In this document: piece by piece, positions 41,663 to 49,586 of the stretch
Position numbering within the stretch: the stretch's first letter is position 1
How the letters are laid out: each line of letters starts with the position of its first letter
Assembly (NCBI GenBank): GCA_937891895.1
Contig: CALATN010000218.1
Span: 9,472 to 73,471 of the forward strand
Length of the DNA stretch: 64,000 bases
Source of the DNA: an uncultured Clostridia bacterium
GTDB taxonomy: Bacteria; Bacillota; Clostridia; Oscillospirales; Ruminococcaceae
Direction: 5' to 3'
Program-made: the position numbers and the translations under genes
Notes under the pieces: generated by a model
The model's database searches: none
The model's input: the letters and a program-made list of their open reading frames with translations, nothing else
What the model was told of the DNA's origin: nothing

Positions 41663-41940
41663 CTGAAAAGCATTTTATGCTTTTCAGCTCAGTGTTTTAC
41701 TTTTATGATTGTCATCATAAATTTTCATTTTTATAAAATAAAAATGAAAACCGTAAAACACAGACTCATGATTCTATAATACCGCTTTCGTGCAACAGTT
41801 GGCGCTGTTGAAAGCGGATACGGACTTATATTTACAGCGGTTAAAGCCGCAATCCCTTACGTTCCTCACGCTTTGGCGGGCGGAGGAACACCCCTCGGAT
41901 TTCACGGTCTGCGGAACAGCAGGTTGTTCCGCAGAACCGT
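41663..41940 (+). repeat. Hairpin array downstream of flgE, with nested hairpins
   Basis: CTGAAAAGC/GCTTTTCAG (41663-41687). GTGTTTTAC (41692-41700) pairs with GTAAAACAC (41753-41761), enclosing TTTATGAT/ATCATAAA (41702-41721) and a 13-bp stem TTTTCATTTTTAT (41722-41750). Then CCGCTTTC/GAAAGCGG with inner CAACAG/CTGTTG (41782-41817), GTTCCTC/GAGGAAC (41861-41889) and a 15-bp stem with one bulge (41904-41940). The whole flgE-flbD spacer is therefore structured; no gene is present. Confidence 0.8.
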
Positions 41941-41995
41941 TGAATTTCTACAAAACGTATAAAATTAAACAAATATTACATAAAGGAGTTTGCTT

Positions 41996-42187
41996 ATGAT
42001 TCAGCTTACACGAATTAACGGAACAGTTCTTCTCGTTAACGAACACTTCATCGAAATTGCAGAGGAAACTCCCGATACGGTTGTGACAATGCAGAACGGT
42101 CACAGATATCTTGTAAAGGAAAGCGTTCAGGAAATTATTGACAAGTCTGCTGAATTCAGACGCGAAAGTTATCCTAACAATAAATAA
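41996..42187 (+). CDS. flbD: FlbD/SwrD-family flagellar protein
   Basis: 63 residues. MIQLTRINGTVLLVNEHFIE and TVVTMQNGHRYLVKESVQEI are the family hallmarks. In Bacillus the homologue SwrD raises flagellar torque. It lies between flgE and motA as usual in Clostridia. AAAGGAGTTTGC supports the ATG at 41996 over earlier in-frame starts. Confidence 0.9.
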   Translation: MIQLTRINGTVLLVNEHFIEIAEETPDTVVTMQNGHRYLVKESVQEIIDKSAEFRRESYPNNK

Positions 42188-42248
42188 GAAAATTACGGCT
42201 GAATGTTGTTCTGACATTGCCTAAAATAAATTTTGGAGGAAGTTTGTT

Positions 42249-43049
42249 ATGAATATTTCGGGTATTATCGGATTACTTCTTGCCATAGGGCTTGTAATCT
42301 GGGGAATTATGACGGGCGGTGATATTGCTGGATTCTGGGATCCGCCGTCCGTTGCTATCGTTCTTGGCGGTACTATCGGCGCGGTAATCTTCAACTTTCC
42401 GCTGTCCGTTCTTACTAAAGTGCCGAAAATGCTTAAAATTGCATTTCTGCCAAAGAAATACGATCCTGATAAGTACATAGAGGAAATGGTTGACTACTGT
42501 AAAACAGCTCGTATGAAGGGTATTCTTGCTCTTGAAGAATCTGCAAATGCTTGTCCCGATCCATTTATGAAGGCTGCTCTTATGCTTATCGTTGACGCTA
42601 ATGACTCCGATAAGGTTCAGAGTATGCTTGATGACTCCATCAACTTCATCTGTGAGCGTCACGAAAATAACTATGCTCTCTGGTCAAAGGCTTCCGCTGT
42701 TGCTCCTGCTCTCGGTATGATCGGTACACTTATCGGTCTTATCAATATGCTTGCAGGTCTTGATCCGAGTGATCCTAACTCTGCTGCAACTCTCGGTCAG
42801 GGTATGTCTACAGCCCTTGTAACTACATTCTATGGTTGTATTCTTGCCCACCTTATCTTCACACCAATCGGTAACCTTTGTAAATACAACCACAATCAGG
42901 AAGTTCTCTGTCTTCAGATTATCGAAGAAGGTACACTTGCTATCATCTCAGGCGCTAACCCACGTTACGTAGAAGAAAAGCTCCGTATGATGCTTCCGAG
43001 TACACACAAGCCTAAGAAAAACAACGGTCCTGCAAGTGAGGGTGAATAA
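42249..43049 (+). CDS. motA: Flagellar motor stator protein MotA
   Basis: 266 residues with four membrane helices and a large cytoplasmic loop (about 60-150) that contacts FliG. ALGMIGTLIGLINMLAGLDP and ALVTTFYGCILAHLIFTPIG are the conserved pore-side helices. The first residues (IIGLLLAIGLVIWGIMTGGD) fit MotA/PomA. TGGAGGAAG precedes the ATG. With MotB it forms the ion-driven stator. A terminator-like hairpin follows. Confidence 0.95.
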   Translation: MNISGIIGLLLAIGLVIWGIMTGGDIAGFWDPPSVAIVLGGTIGAVIFNFPLSVLTKVPKMLKIAFLPKKYDPDKYIEEMVDYCKTARMKGILALEESANACPDPFMKAALMLIVDANDSDKVQSMLDDSINFICERHENNYALWSKASAVAPALGMIGTLIGLINMLAGLDPSDPNSAATLGQGMSTALVTTFYGCILAHLIFTPIGNLCKYNHNQEVLCLQIIEEGTLAIISGANPRYVEEKLRMMLPSTHKPKKNNGPASEGE

Positions 43050-43116
43050 ACTTTTTTGCCTGTTTTTGGACGTAAATGTGCAAAGTGCCTAAAATATGAC
43101 GGAAAATTCCGTGGCT

Positions 43117-43133
43117 AAAAAGTGAACTTTTTT
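43117..43133 (+). terminator. Possible weak terminator between motA and motB
   Basis: AAAAAGT/ACTTTTT with a GA centre, the stem's own T run ending TTTTTT. It is short and A/T-rich, so termination would be partial. It lies just before an internal promoter. Confidence 0.45.
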
Positions 43134-43144
43134 CAGAAATAACC

Positions 43145-43173
43145 TTTAAATCTGTCTTAAAGTATGGTATAAT
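43145..43173 (+). promoter_or_regulatory. Internal promoter for motB and downstream flagellar genes
   Basis: TTTAAA at 43145-43150, a 17-base spacer and TATAAT at 43168-43173, in a 184-base spacer preceded by a terminator-like stem. It likely gives motB-fliM-...-cheD their own transcription start. Confidence 0.6.
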
Positions 43174-43233
43174 TATATAACTTAAATTATACTCGGATGA
43201 ATTATAGCATTATGTCGAAAGGGGGAAAAGACT

Positions 43234-44151
43234 TTGGCTAAAAGAAGACCGGCACCTGAAGAAGAAGGCGCTAACTGGATGGACACCTATGGTGATATGA
43301 TTACGCTGGTTCTTACATTCTTCGTTCTGCTTTATTCAATGTCCTCCATGGACGCAAGCAAATGGCAGTATATTGCCGAGGCTTTCTCCAAGGGTAAGAT
43401 TTCCGATACACAGGTTCAGGTTGTCGGTAAGCCTGACCCCGAAAATGACCCTACTGCAGTTTATGACGATACGGTGCCTGAGGTTGATGTTTACGACGAA
43501 ATCGTTGATTTTGAGGACTTCTTTATGTATCTTAAGGAAGTTATTACAACCAACAATCTACAGGACAGCGTAAGTGTTGAAATGTCAAACACGGGTGTTT
43601 ATATGCGTTTCCGTGACAATATCTTCTTCGCAGGCGACAGTGACGTGCTGCTTGATGAGGGTAAATATATTCTCGATATCATTTCAGACGGTATCAGAAG
43701 CGTGAATGAAAGAATTCACGCAATCAAAGTAAGCGGTCATACCGCAGGCGCGGCAAATTCCGATGCAAATGAATGGACACTTTCATCGGGTCGTGCCACT
43801 TCAGTTATCAACTATATGCTCAGTCTTGACGCTTGTGACCCCGAAAAGTTCTCGGCAGCAGGTTATGGTAAATACCGACCTGTTGATACGAACGATACGG
43901 AAGAAGGCAGACGTCAGAACAGACGAGTTGAAATAGTATTCATCAGAAATGATGTGGATTTCACAGACCCCGAGGTTATCCAGGAGCTGTTCCAGATGGA
44001 ATACGGCACAGACTTTGTTCAGTATTCCACACCTGAAGGTGCGGTTCCCGAAACGGATGCCGCAGTTGAGGCTGCTCCTGAGGCTGATGCCGAAAGGACA
44101 GATCCTGACAGGGTTTACGTTTCCAAGGAAGACGTACTTGCTGCCGAATAA
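43234..44151 (+). CDS. motB: Flagellar motor stator protein MotB
   Basis: 305 residues. A single membrane helix carries the ion-binding Asp (D21 in WMDTYGDMITLVLTFFVLLY). Residues about 110-240 are the OmpA-like peptidoglycan-binding domain (IKVSGHTAGAANSDANEWTL, then GYGKYRPVDTNDTEEGRRQN). A Pro/Ala/Glu-rich tail of about 50 residues follows the usual end. The TTG start follows GGGGGAAAAGAC. It anchors the stator to the wall. Confidence 0.95.
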   Translation: MAKRRPAPEEEGANWMDTYGDMITLVLTFFVLLYSMSSMDASKWQYIAEAFSKGKISDTQVQVVGKPDPENDPTAVYDDTVPEVDVYDEIVDFEDFFMYLKEVITTNNLQDSVSVEMSNTGVYMRFRDNIFFAGDSDVLLDEGKYILDIISDGIRSVNERIHAIKVSGHTAGAANSDANEWTLSSGRATSVINYMLSLDACDPEKFSAAGYGKYRPVDTNDTEEGRRQNRRVEIVFIRNDVDFTDPEVIQELFQMEYGTDFVQYSTPEGAVPETDAAVEAAPEADAERTDPDRVYVSKEDVLAAE

Positions 44152-44204
44152 GGCAGTTGAATAAAACCGGAAATATCCGTTCCGGAAAGGATGGTTGCTA
44201 AAAA

Positions 44205-45215
44205 ATGGCTGACGTATTGTCACAAAGCCAGATTGACGCACTGCTGAACAGCTTTTCTGCCGAAGGCTCAAAAGCCTTTGAGGAGATAGAGGAACAGTCC
44301 AAGGAGCAGAAGATAAAGAACTATGACTTCAAGATGCCTAAGAAGTTCACCAAGGAACAGCTCAAGGTTATCGACGGTATCTTTGAAAACTACTCCCGAG
44401 TGCTTTCCTCGTATCTGACAGGTCTTATGAGAGTTTATTGTAAGGTTGAGGTTCTACAGATAGAAGAGCAGCTTTACTATGAGTTCAACAATGCGTTGCC
44501 TGACTATGTTATGATGTCAATGGTTAATATGGGTATAACCGATGACGATGTTCTGGAAACAAACTGCATTATGCAGGTTTCCAACCCGATTGCTTATTCA
44601 ATGATGGATCGCCTTATGGGCGGAAGCGGAAACTATGTTGAACAGAACAGGGATTTTTCCGAAATTGAAATTGGTCTTTTCTCCACTGTTCTGAACAAAA
44701 TGGCAGGTCTGCTTAAAGACCCTTGGGGTACATATATAGATATCAATCCGTCGATTACAACGATTGAAACAAATGCAAGAGTCATGCAGTCCATTTCTCC
44801 TGACGAGGTTGTAATTCTCGTTGTACTTGAAATGGAGATAAAGGATCTCAAGAACACTATGACCTTCTGCATCCCTGCTATGAACCTTGAGTCAATCATG
44901 GCGAAATTCGGCGACAGATGGTCAAGAACAACGAAGAAGCTTGACCCGAAGAGAGAAAAGGAAAGACGCTTCTCTCTGCTTGAAGCTATCAAGGATTCCG
45001 ATCTCAGAATTGATACAATTCTGTGTGACACAAAGCTTGACCTGTTCGATGTGCTTACGATGCAGGTGGGCGACATAATTCCTTTGAATATGCCGATTGA
45101 CAGCAATGTTACCGTGAAAATCGGAGACAATATTTGGTTCGACGGTAAGCTTGGTATAAAGAACAAGAAGAAAGCTGTCAAGATTGATAACATATACAAG
45201 GATTTGGGAAAATAA
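44205..45215 (+). CDS. fliM: Flagellar motor switch protein FliM
   Basis: 336 residues. It starts with the CheY-P-binding motif LSQSQIDALLNSF, followed by a CheC-like middle domain (VSNPIAYSMMDRLMGGSGNY) and a C-terminal FliN-like SPOA domain (LDLFDVLTMQVGDIIPLNMP). It is the C-ring subunit that reverses rotation upon CheY-P binding. A hairpin (CCGGAA/TTCCGG, 44167-44185) and AAAGGATGG precede the ATG. Confidence 0.95.
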   Translation: MADVLSQSQIDALLNSFSAEGSKAFEEIEEQSKEQKIKNYDFKMPKKFTKEQLKVIDGIFENYSRVLSSYLTGLMRVYCKVEVLQIEEQLYYEFNNALPDYVMMSMVNMGITDDDVLETNCIMQVSNPIAYSMMDRLMGGSGNYVEQNRDFSEIEIGLFSTVLNKMAGLLKDPWGTYIDINPSITTIETNARVMQSISPDEVVILVVLEMEIKDLKNTMTFCIPAMNLESIMAKFGDRWSRTTKKLDPKREKERRFSLLEAIKDSDLRIDTILCDTKLDLFDVLTMQVGDIIPLNMPIDSNVTVKIGDNIWFDGKLGIKNKKKAVKIDNIYKDLGK

Positions 45216-45266
45216 CCGTGCAGAAGCAAACGGATTATTCTGCATACGGAAAGGAAGGTTACTCTA

Positions 45267-46568
45267 ATGAGCGATGAGAAGATTATTCTCGAAGGCTTCG
45301 GCGATATAGAGATGGACGCCATCGGAGAGATAATGAATATTACCATGGGTTCGGCGGCAACAGCAGTTTCCAATATGCTTTCCGCCAAGGTATGGATTAC
45401 CACCCCTCAGGTAAGCATTGTCAAGTCCGAGGAGTTGTCTTTCCCTGAGCTTGAACCTTCGATAATGGTAAGAATTAAATATACACAGGGTGTTTCGGGA
45501 CAAAATGTTCTTGTTCTCAAGCAGAACGACGTTCAGCTTATTCTTAATCAGCTGATGGGTCTGCCGCTGGAGGTTACAGATGATTTCCAGTTTGATGAAA
45601 TGAACATTTCCGCTGTGTGTGAGGTTATGAATCAGATGATGGGTGCCTCTGCAACAGCACTTTCCGAAATCATTGAAACTACAGTTGATATCTCAACTCC
45701 TGAAGCAATTGTTCAGGAGGGCAGCACAGCCGAAAATATGAGGAACGAAATGTACGAGATTGCAGGACAGGATCACGTCTGCACCGTAAAGTTCGACCTT
45801 ACAATTGACGGCGTAATCAATTCGGAATTTATCTCTGTACTGACACTTGACCTTGCCAAGGATATGGCAGACAAGATGATGGCAGGATACAACAATATTA
45901 TGGACAGCATTGAAGAGGTTGAGCCTGAACCGGCTCCCGCTCCTGCTCCTGCACCTTCTTCAGGCGGAGGAACACTTTCTCAGGAAGAAATTGAGGCGCT
46001 TCTCAGCGGCGGCGCAGCGGCTGCGGCTCCTGCTCCTGCTGCAGAACCTGCACCTGCTCCGACACCTGCACCTCAGGCAATGCCTCAGGGAATGCCACAG
46101 ATGCCATACGGTCAGCCAATGGATCCGAATATGGCGGCTATGTACGGTATGTATCCGCAGGGAATGTATCCTCAGCAGCCAATGATGCAGCAGCCGATGA
46201 TGCAGCCTCAGATGATGCCGCAGCAGCCAGCTGTGAATGTTCAGCCCGTTCAGCTTCAGAGCTTTGCTTCATATCAGAACAATACACTCTCTCAGGAGCA
46301 GAACGATAATCTCAAGCTGCTGATGAATGTTCCGCTCAACGTTACGGTTGAAATCGGTTCGGCAGTAAAGAAGGTAAAGGATATTCTGGAATTTACACAG
46401 GGTACGATTATCGAACTCGAACGTCAGGCAGGTGCTCCCGTTGATATTATCGTTAACGGTAACCTGATTGCAAAGGGTGACGTCGTAGTAATCGACGATA
46501 ACTTTGCGGTAAGAATTACAGAAATTATCAAGTCTAAGTTCCTTGACACATTAAGCGGCAAGGAGTAA
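45267..46568 (+). CDS. fliY: Flagellar motor switch phosphatase FliY (CheC-FliN fusion)
   Basis: 433 residues. Residues about 10-215 are CheC-like with two phosphatase motifs (MDAIGEIMNITMGSAATAVS; NISAVCEVMNQMMGASATAL). A long Pro/Ala/Met/Gln linker (about 215-340) contains LSQEEIEALL at 237-246, the FliM-type CheY-binding motif. Residues about 350-433 are FliN (MNVPLNVTVEIGSAVKKVKD). In Bacillus FliY that motif is at the very N-terminus; here it lies between the domains. The protein builds the C-ring and dephosphorylates CheY-P. GGAAAGGAAGG precedes the ATG. Confidence 0.94.
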   Translation: MSDEKIILEGFGDIEMDAIGEIMNITMGSAATAVSNMLSAKVWITTPQVSIVKSEELSFPELEPSIMVRIKYTQGVSGQNVLVLKQNDVQLILNQLMGLPLEVTDDFQFDEMNISAVCEVMNQMMGASATALSEIIETTVDISTPEAIVQEGSTAENMRNEMYEIAGQDHVCTVKFDLTIDGVINSEFISVLTLDLAKDMADKMMAGYNNIMDSIEEVEPEPAPAPAPAPSSGGGTLSQEEIEALLSGGAAAAAPAPAAEPAPAPTPAPQAMPQGMPQMPYGQPMDPNMAAMYGMYPQGMYPQQPMMQQPMMQPQMMPQQPAVNVQPVQLQSFASYQNNTLSQEQNDNLKLLMNVPLNVTVEIGSAVKKVKDILEFTQGTIIELERQAGAPVDIIVNGNLIAKGDVVVIDDNFAVRITEIIKSKFLDTLSGKE

Positions 46569-46692
46569 ATAAACAAATAATCGGAGTCAGATGAACGGCT
46601 CCAAAGAATATCAAGCAGGAAACGGCTCCGCCCGACGTTTCCGAAGTACAACAAAAAATATTATTCCTGCGGCGGAGAAACGGAGTTTTATT
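46569..46692 (+). promoter_or_regulatory. Structured spacer before cheY
   Basis: 124 bases between fliY and cheY hold a hairpin GGAAACG/CGTTTCC (46618-46642) and a weaker GGAG/CTCC stem (about 46582-46602). No clear promoter is seen. It may adjust cheY expression relative to fliY. Confidence 0.35.
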
Positions 46693-47055
46693 ATGGATAA
46701 GAAGATTATGCTCGTTGACGATGCGGCTTTTATGAGAATGATGATTAAGGACGCTCTCACAAAGAATGGTTACACAAATATCCTCGAGGCTGCTGACGGC
46801 GAAATCGCTTGCAATACATACGCAACAGAAAAGCCTGACCTCGTAATCATGGACATCACAATGCCTAACAAGACAGGTATTGAAGCTCTCCGTGATATCA
46901 AGGCTGCTGACCCTTCCGCTAAGATTGTTATGTGCTCTGCTATGGGTCAGGAATCCATGGTTGTTGAAGCTATCAAGCTCGGTGCTCTCGACTTTATCGT
47001 TAAGCCTTTCAAGGCTGACAGAATTCTTCAGACTGTTCAGAAGGTTCTCGGCTAA
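46693..47055 (+). CDS. cheY: Chemotaxis response regulator CheY
   Basis: 120 residues, a stand-alone receiver. Acidic pair in IMLVDDAAFMRMMI, phosphoacceptor Asp in DLVIMDITMPNKTGIEAL, Ser/Thr site in IVMCSAMGQESMV and Lys in FIVKPFKADRIL are all present. The ATG at 46693 follows GGAGAAACGGAG; in-frame upstream codons lie in the spacer. CheY-P would bind FliM and FliY. The kinase CheA is not in this operon segment. Confidence 0.95.
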   Translation: MDKKIMLVDDAAFMRMMIKDALTKNGYTNILEAADGEIACNTYATEKPDLVIMDITMPNKTGIEALRDIKAADPSAKIVMCSAMGQESMVVEAIKLGALDFIVKPFKADRILQTVQKVLG

Positions 47056-47058
47056 TAA

Positions 47059-47466
47059 ATGATTGGCGAAGTTTTTACTGTAATCTGCGCCTTGCTTGGC
47101 GTAATAGGTCTGCTGTTTCTGACCTTTTACGCCTACAAATGGCTCAATAAGCACCGTATGTCAGGCGGTTTCGGGTATAACAACCGTTCGGTGAAAATTA
47201 TTGAGTACGTCAGCATTGCGCAGGATAAGCAGCTGATGATTGTTTCTGTGGGAAGCAAGAAAATGCTTCTCGGGGTTACACCTAACGCTGTTACAAAAAT
47301 ATGCGACCTTGATGATGAGGACATAGTTATGCCCGAAGACGTGTCCGATGGCGAGGAAAGCAGTTTTATGAAAAGTCTTAAAAAAGCGTTTGCCGAAAGA
47401 AATAAGGTAAGCGCTGAAACCGTTGAAAATAAAGAGGACGGACGGAATGAAAAAAATGATTTTTAA
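47059..47466 (+). CDS. fliO: Flagellar biosynthesis protein FliO
   Basis: 135 residues with one N-terminal membrane helix (about 5-27) and a small cytoplasmic beta domain (RSVKIIEYVSIAQDKQLMIV, GSKKMLLGVTPNAVTKI) typical of FliO/FliZ. It helps assemble the FliP export-gate ring. It starts 3 bases after cheY, and its end overlaps fliP by 20 bases. Confidence 0.88.
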   Translation: MIGEVFTVICALLGVIGLLFLTFYAYKWLNKHRMSGGFGYNNRSVKIIEYVSIAQDKQLMIVSVGSKKMLLGVTPNAVTKICDLDDEDIVMPEDVSDGEESSFMKSLKKAFAERNKVSAETVENKEDGRNEKNDF

Positions 47467-48382
47467 GAGGCTTGTCAAGGCTTCAGCGGGGATAATCTGC
47501 GCTGCGGTGATGGCGGCTTCCCTTCCCTCCGTGACTGCTTTTGCCGTTTCGGAGCCTGAAACTACGGGGATTGTTACTACGATACCTAATCTGGAAACAA
47601 CCGCCCCGCAGACAGAACAAACCCAGCCTGAGGCTGCGGATATTGAAGAAGCGGTTACAACAACGGCGCTGCCTTATGAAGAGCCGCTGACAGATGATGA
47701 GGAGGCACAGAACCTTCTTGATCAGCTGAATATCAACGAAAGCTCCACTACGATTGACCTGATTATTTTAATTACAATTCTTTCTCTTGCGCCATCAATT
47801 CTTGTAATGCTTACCTGCTTTACAAGAATTATCATTTCATTCTCGCTTCTGCGAAATGCTATGGGTGTGCAGCAGACTCCACCTAATCAGGTTATGATCG
47901 GGCTTGCGCTGTTTCTGACTTTGTTTGTTATGACTCCTGTTATCAATGAGATGAATGAGGTTGCCTATGTTCCGTACAAAAACGGGGAGTACACTTCCGT
48001 TGAAGCGATGCAGGCGGCGTCAAAGCCTCTGAAGGAGTGGATGCTGAAGAACACCAGCAACGATTCCATGGACTTTTTCCTTGGTCTGACAGGCACTGAA
48101 ATCCAGGCCGAAACAGAGGAGGAATTTATTGAGGAAGTCAGCTTTGTAACGGTTGTTCCGGCATTTATTTTAAGTGAAATCAAGATAGGATTTGAAATCG
48201 GCTTCCTGCTGTATATTCCTTTCCTGGTTATAGATATTATAGTTTCAACAATCCTTATGTCAATGGGTATGATGATGCTTCCGCCGACAACGGTTTCAAT
48301 TCCGTTCAAGCTGCTGCTGTTCATTCTCTGTGACGGTTGGACGCTGCTTGTAGGCTCGCTTGTCACGGGCTTCAACACATAG
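47447..48382 (+). CDS. fliP: Flagellar export gate protein FliP with extended N-terminus
   Basis: 311 residues. The core (about 100-311) is standard: LTCFTRIIISFSLLRNAMGV, PPNQVMIGLALFLTLFVMTP, FIPFLVIDIIVSTILMSMGM-type helices and the end LLVGSLVTGFN. The N-terminus is unusual: a signal peptide (to about residue 33, AFAVSEP) and about 60 residues of Thr/Glu/Pro-rich linker before the first core helix. The ATG at 47447 is backed by GAGGACGGACGG. FliP pentamers form the export gate with FliQ and FliR. Confidence 0.93.
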   Translation: MKKMIFKRLVKASAGIICAAVMAASLPSVTAFAVSEPETTGIVTTIPNLETTAPQTEQTQPEAADIEEAVTTTALPYEEPLTDDEEAQNLLDQLNINESSTTIDLIILITILSLAPSILVMLTCFTRIIISFSLLRNAMGVQQTPPNQVMIGLALFLTLFVMTPVINEMNEVAYVPYKNGEYTSVEAMQAASKPLKEWMLKNTSNDSMDFFLGLTGTEIQAETEEEFIEEVSFVTVVPAFILSEIKIGFEIGFLLYIPFLVIDIIVSTILMSMGMMMLPPTTVSIPFKLLLFILCDGWTLLVGSLVTGFNT

Positions 48383-48396
48383 CGGAGGTGGCGTAG

Positions 48397-48681
48397 ATGA
48401 CTGAGGAGCTTGTACTTGAAATTTTCCGTGAGGCGCTTATCCTGGCGATTAAAATTGCGGGGCCTATGCTGCTGATAAGTATGCTGGTTGGTCTTGTGAT
48501 TGCGATTTTGCAGGCGGCAACTCAGGTGCACGAGCAAACCCTTACTTTCGTGCCTAAGGCGCTGACGATTGTTGTTCTGCTGCTGCTTTTTGCCCCTACA
48601 ATGACGGCAAGCTGCACAGAATTTGTTTATCACATATTTGAACTGATAAATCAGATAAGCAGTCAGACAGGTGCAATGTAG
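48397..48681 (+). CDS. fliQ: Flagellar export gate protein FliQ
   Basis: 94 residues with two membrane helices (about 17-40 and 52-75). IAILQAATQVHEQTLTFVPK is the family signature in the loop. GCGGAGGTGGCG precedes the ATG. It packs around the FliP/FliR core of the export gate. Confidence 0.95.
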   Translation: MTEELVLEIFREALILAIKIAGPMLLISMLVGLVIAILQAATQVHEQTLTFVPKALTIVVLLLLFAPTMTASCTEFVYHIFELINQISSQTGAM

Positions 48682-48701
48682 CAGGCGGAAAGGAGAAGAC
48701 G

Positions 48702-49484
48702 TTGGACTTTTTTATCGTGCTTTTCCGCAGCTTTGAAACCAACATACTGGTTTTTGCACGGATACTTTCAATTTTTGCTTTTACACCGCTTTTATCAAGA
48801 AGAAACCTTCCTGTAATGGTACGTGTTATTCTTTCGATATTCATCACAATGATTGTGATAATGGTAGTTCAGCCTGACCCGATTGATTCGGGCACGCAGG
48901 CGGGGATTTACCTGATGATGATTCTGAGGGAGGTCTTTATCGGGCTGACTCTCGGGTTCATTACAAATATGTTTTTCAACACCGTGCAGGTCGCAGGTGA
49001 AATTATGGATATGCAGTCCGGTCTGGGTATGGCTAAGGTATTTGACCCTGAAACCAACGTGCAGATGTCAATTATGGGCTCTATCATCAGCTTTATGATG
49101 TATCTGTATTTCTTTGCAACAAATGCACATATGTCATACATACAGCTTTTTGTAATAAGCTTTGACGCACTTCCAATCGGTGCAGAGGGCTTCAATCCCG
49201 ATTTGGGATACAATATCGTGTCTTATATGTCGGTGTTGCTTGCAACAGTCATCAAGCTTGCAATGCCTATTCTTGCGGCAGGCTTTATACTGGAATTCTG
49301 CGTCGGAATGCTTATGAAATCCGTTCCGCAGATTCAGATTATGGTTGTCAACATCCAGCTGAAGGTTGCGGTTGGATTTATGATGCTGTTTTTAATTGCA
49401 ATTCCGATTTCGGAATTTGTTGACAGATACCTGAAAATGTGGCTGGATACTCTCGGAGAGTTTATGACAACTATGCCCGCATAG
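48702..49484 (+). CDS. fliR: Flagellar export gate protein FliR
   Basis: 260 residues, six hydrophobic segments. VFARILSIFAFTPLLSRRNL, LREVFIGLTLGFITNMFFNT and VAGEIMDMQSGLGMAKVFDP are conserved FliR/SctT features. The TTG start follows AAAGGAGAAGAC. Its TAG stop falls in the first unit of a short tandem repeat. It stays separate from FlhB, unlike the FliR-FlhB fusions of some Clostridium species. Confidence 0.94.
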   Translation: MDFFIVLFRSFETNILVFARILSIFAFTPLLSRRNLPVMVRVILSIFITMIVIMVVQPDPIDSGTQAGIYLMMILREVFIGLTLGFITNMFFNTVQVAGEIMDMQSGLGMAKVFDPETNVQMSIMGSIISFMMYLYFFATNAHMSYIQLFVISFDALPIGAEGFNPDLGYNIVSYMSVLLATVIKLAMPILAAGFILEFCVGMLMKSVPQIQIMVVNIQLKVAVGFMMLFLIAIPISEFVDRYLKMWLDTLGEFMTTMPA

Positions 49485-49557
49485 TTTTATGTATACATAG
49501 ACTTATGTATTGCATAGTTTTATGTATACGTAGACTTATGTATTGCATAGCTTCATG
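49479..49557 (+). repeat. 33-bp tandem repeat between fliR and flhB
   Basis: Two 33-base units (49479-49511 and 49512-49544) differ at one position, and a partial, diverged third unit follows (49545-49557). Each contains GTATACATAGACTTATGTAT, itself partly palindromic. The fliR stop codon lies in the first unit. Confidence 0.9.
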
Positions 49558-49586
49558 TCTTTACCAATAAATAAAAGGAGATTTCT

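Noticed and set aside
49479..49557. Insertion-sequence remnant between fliR and flhB
   Set aside because: Only a simple 33-bp tandem repeat is present, with no inverted ends or coding content.
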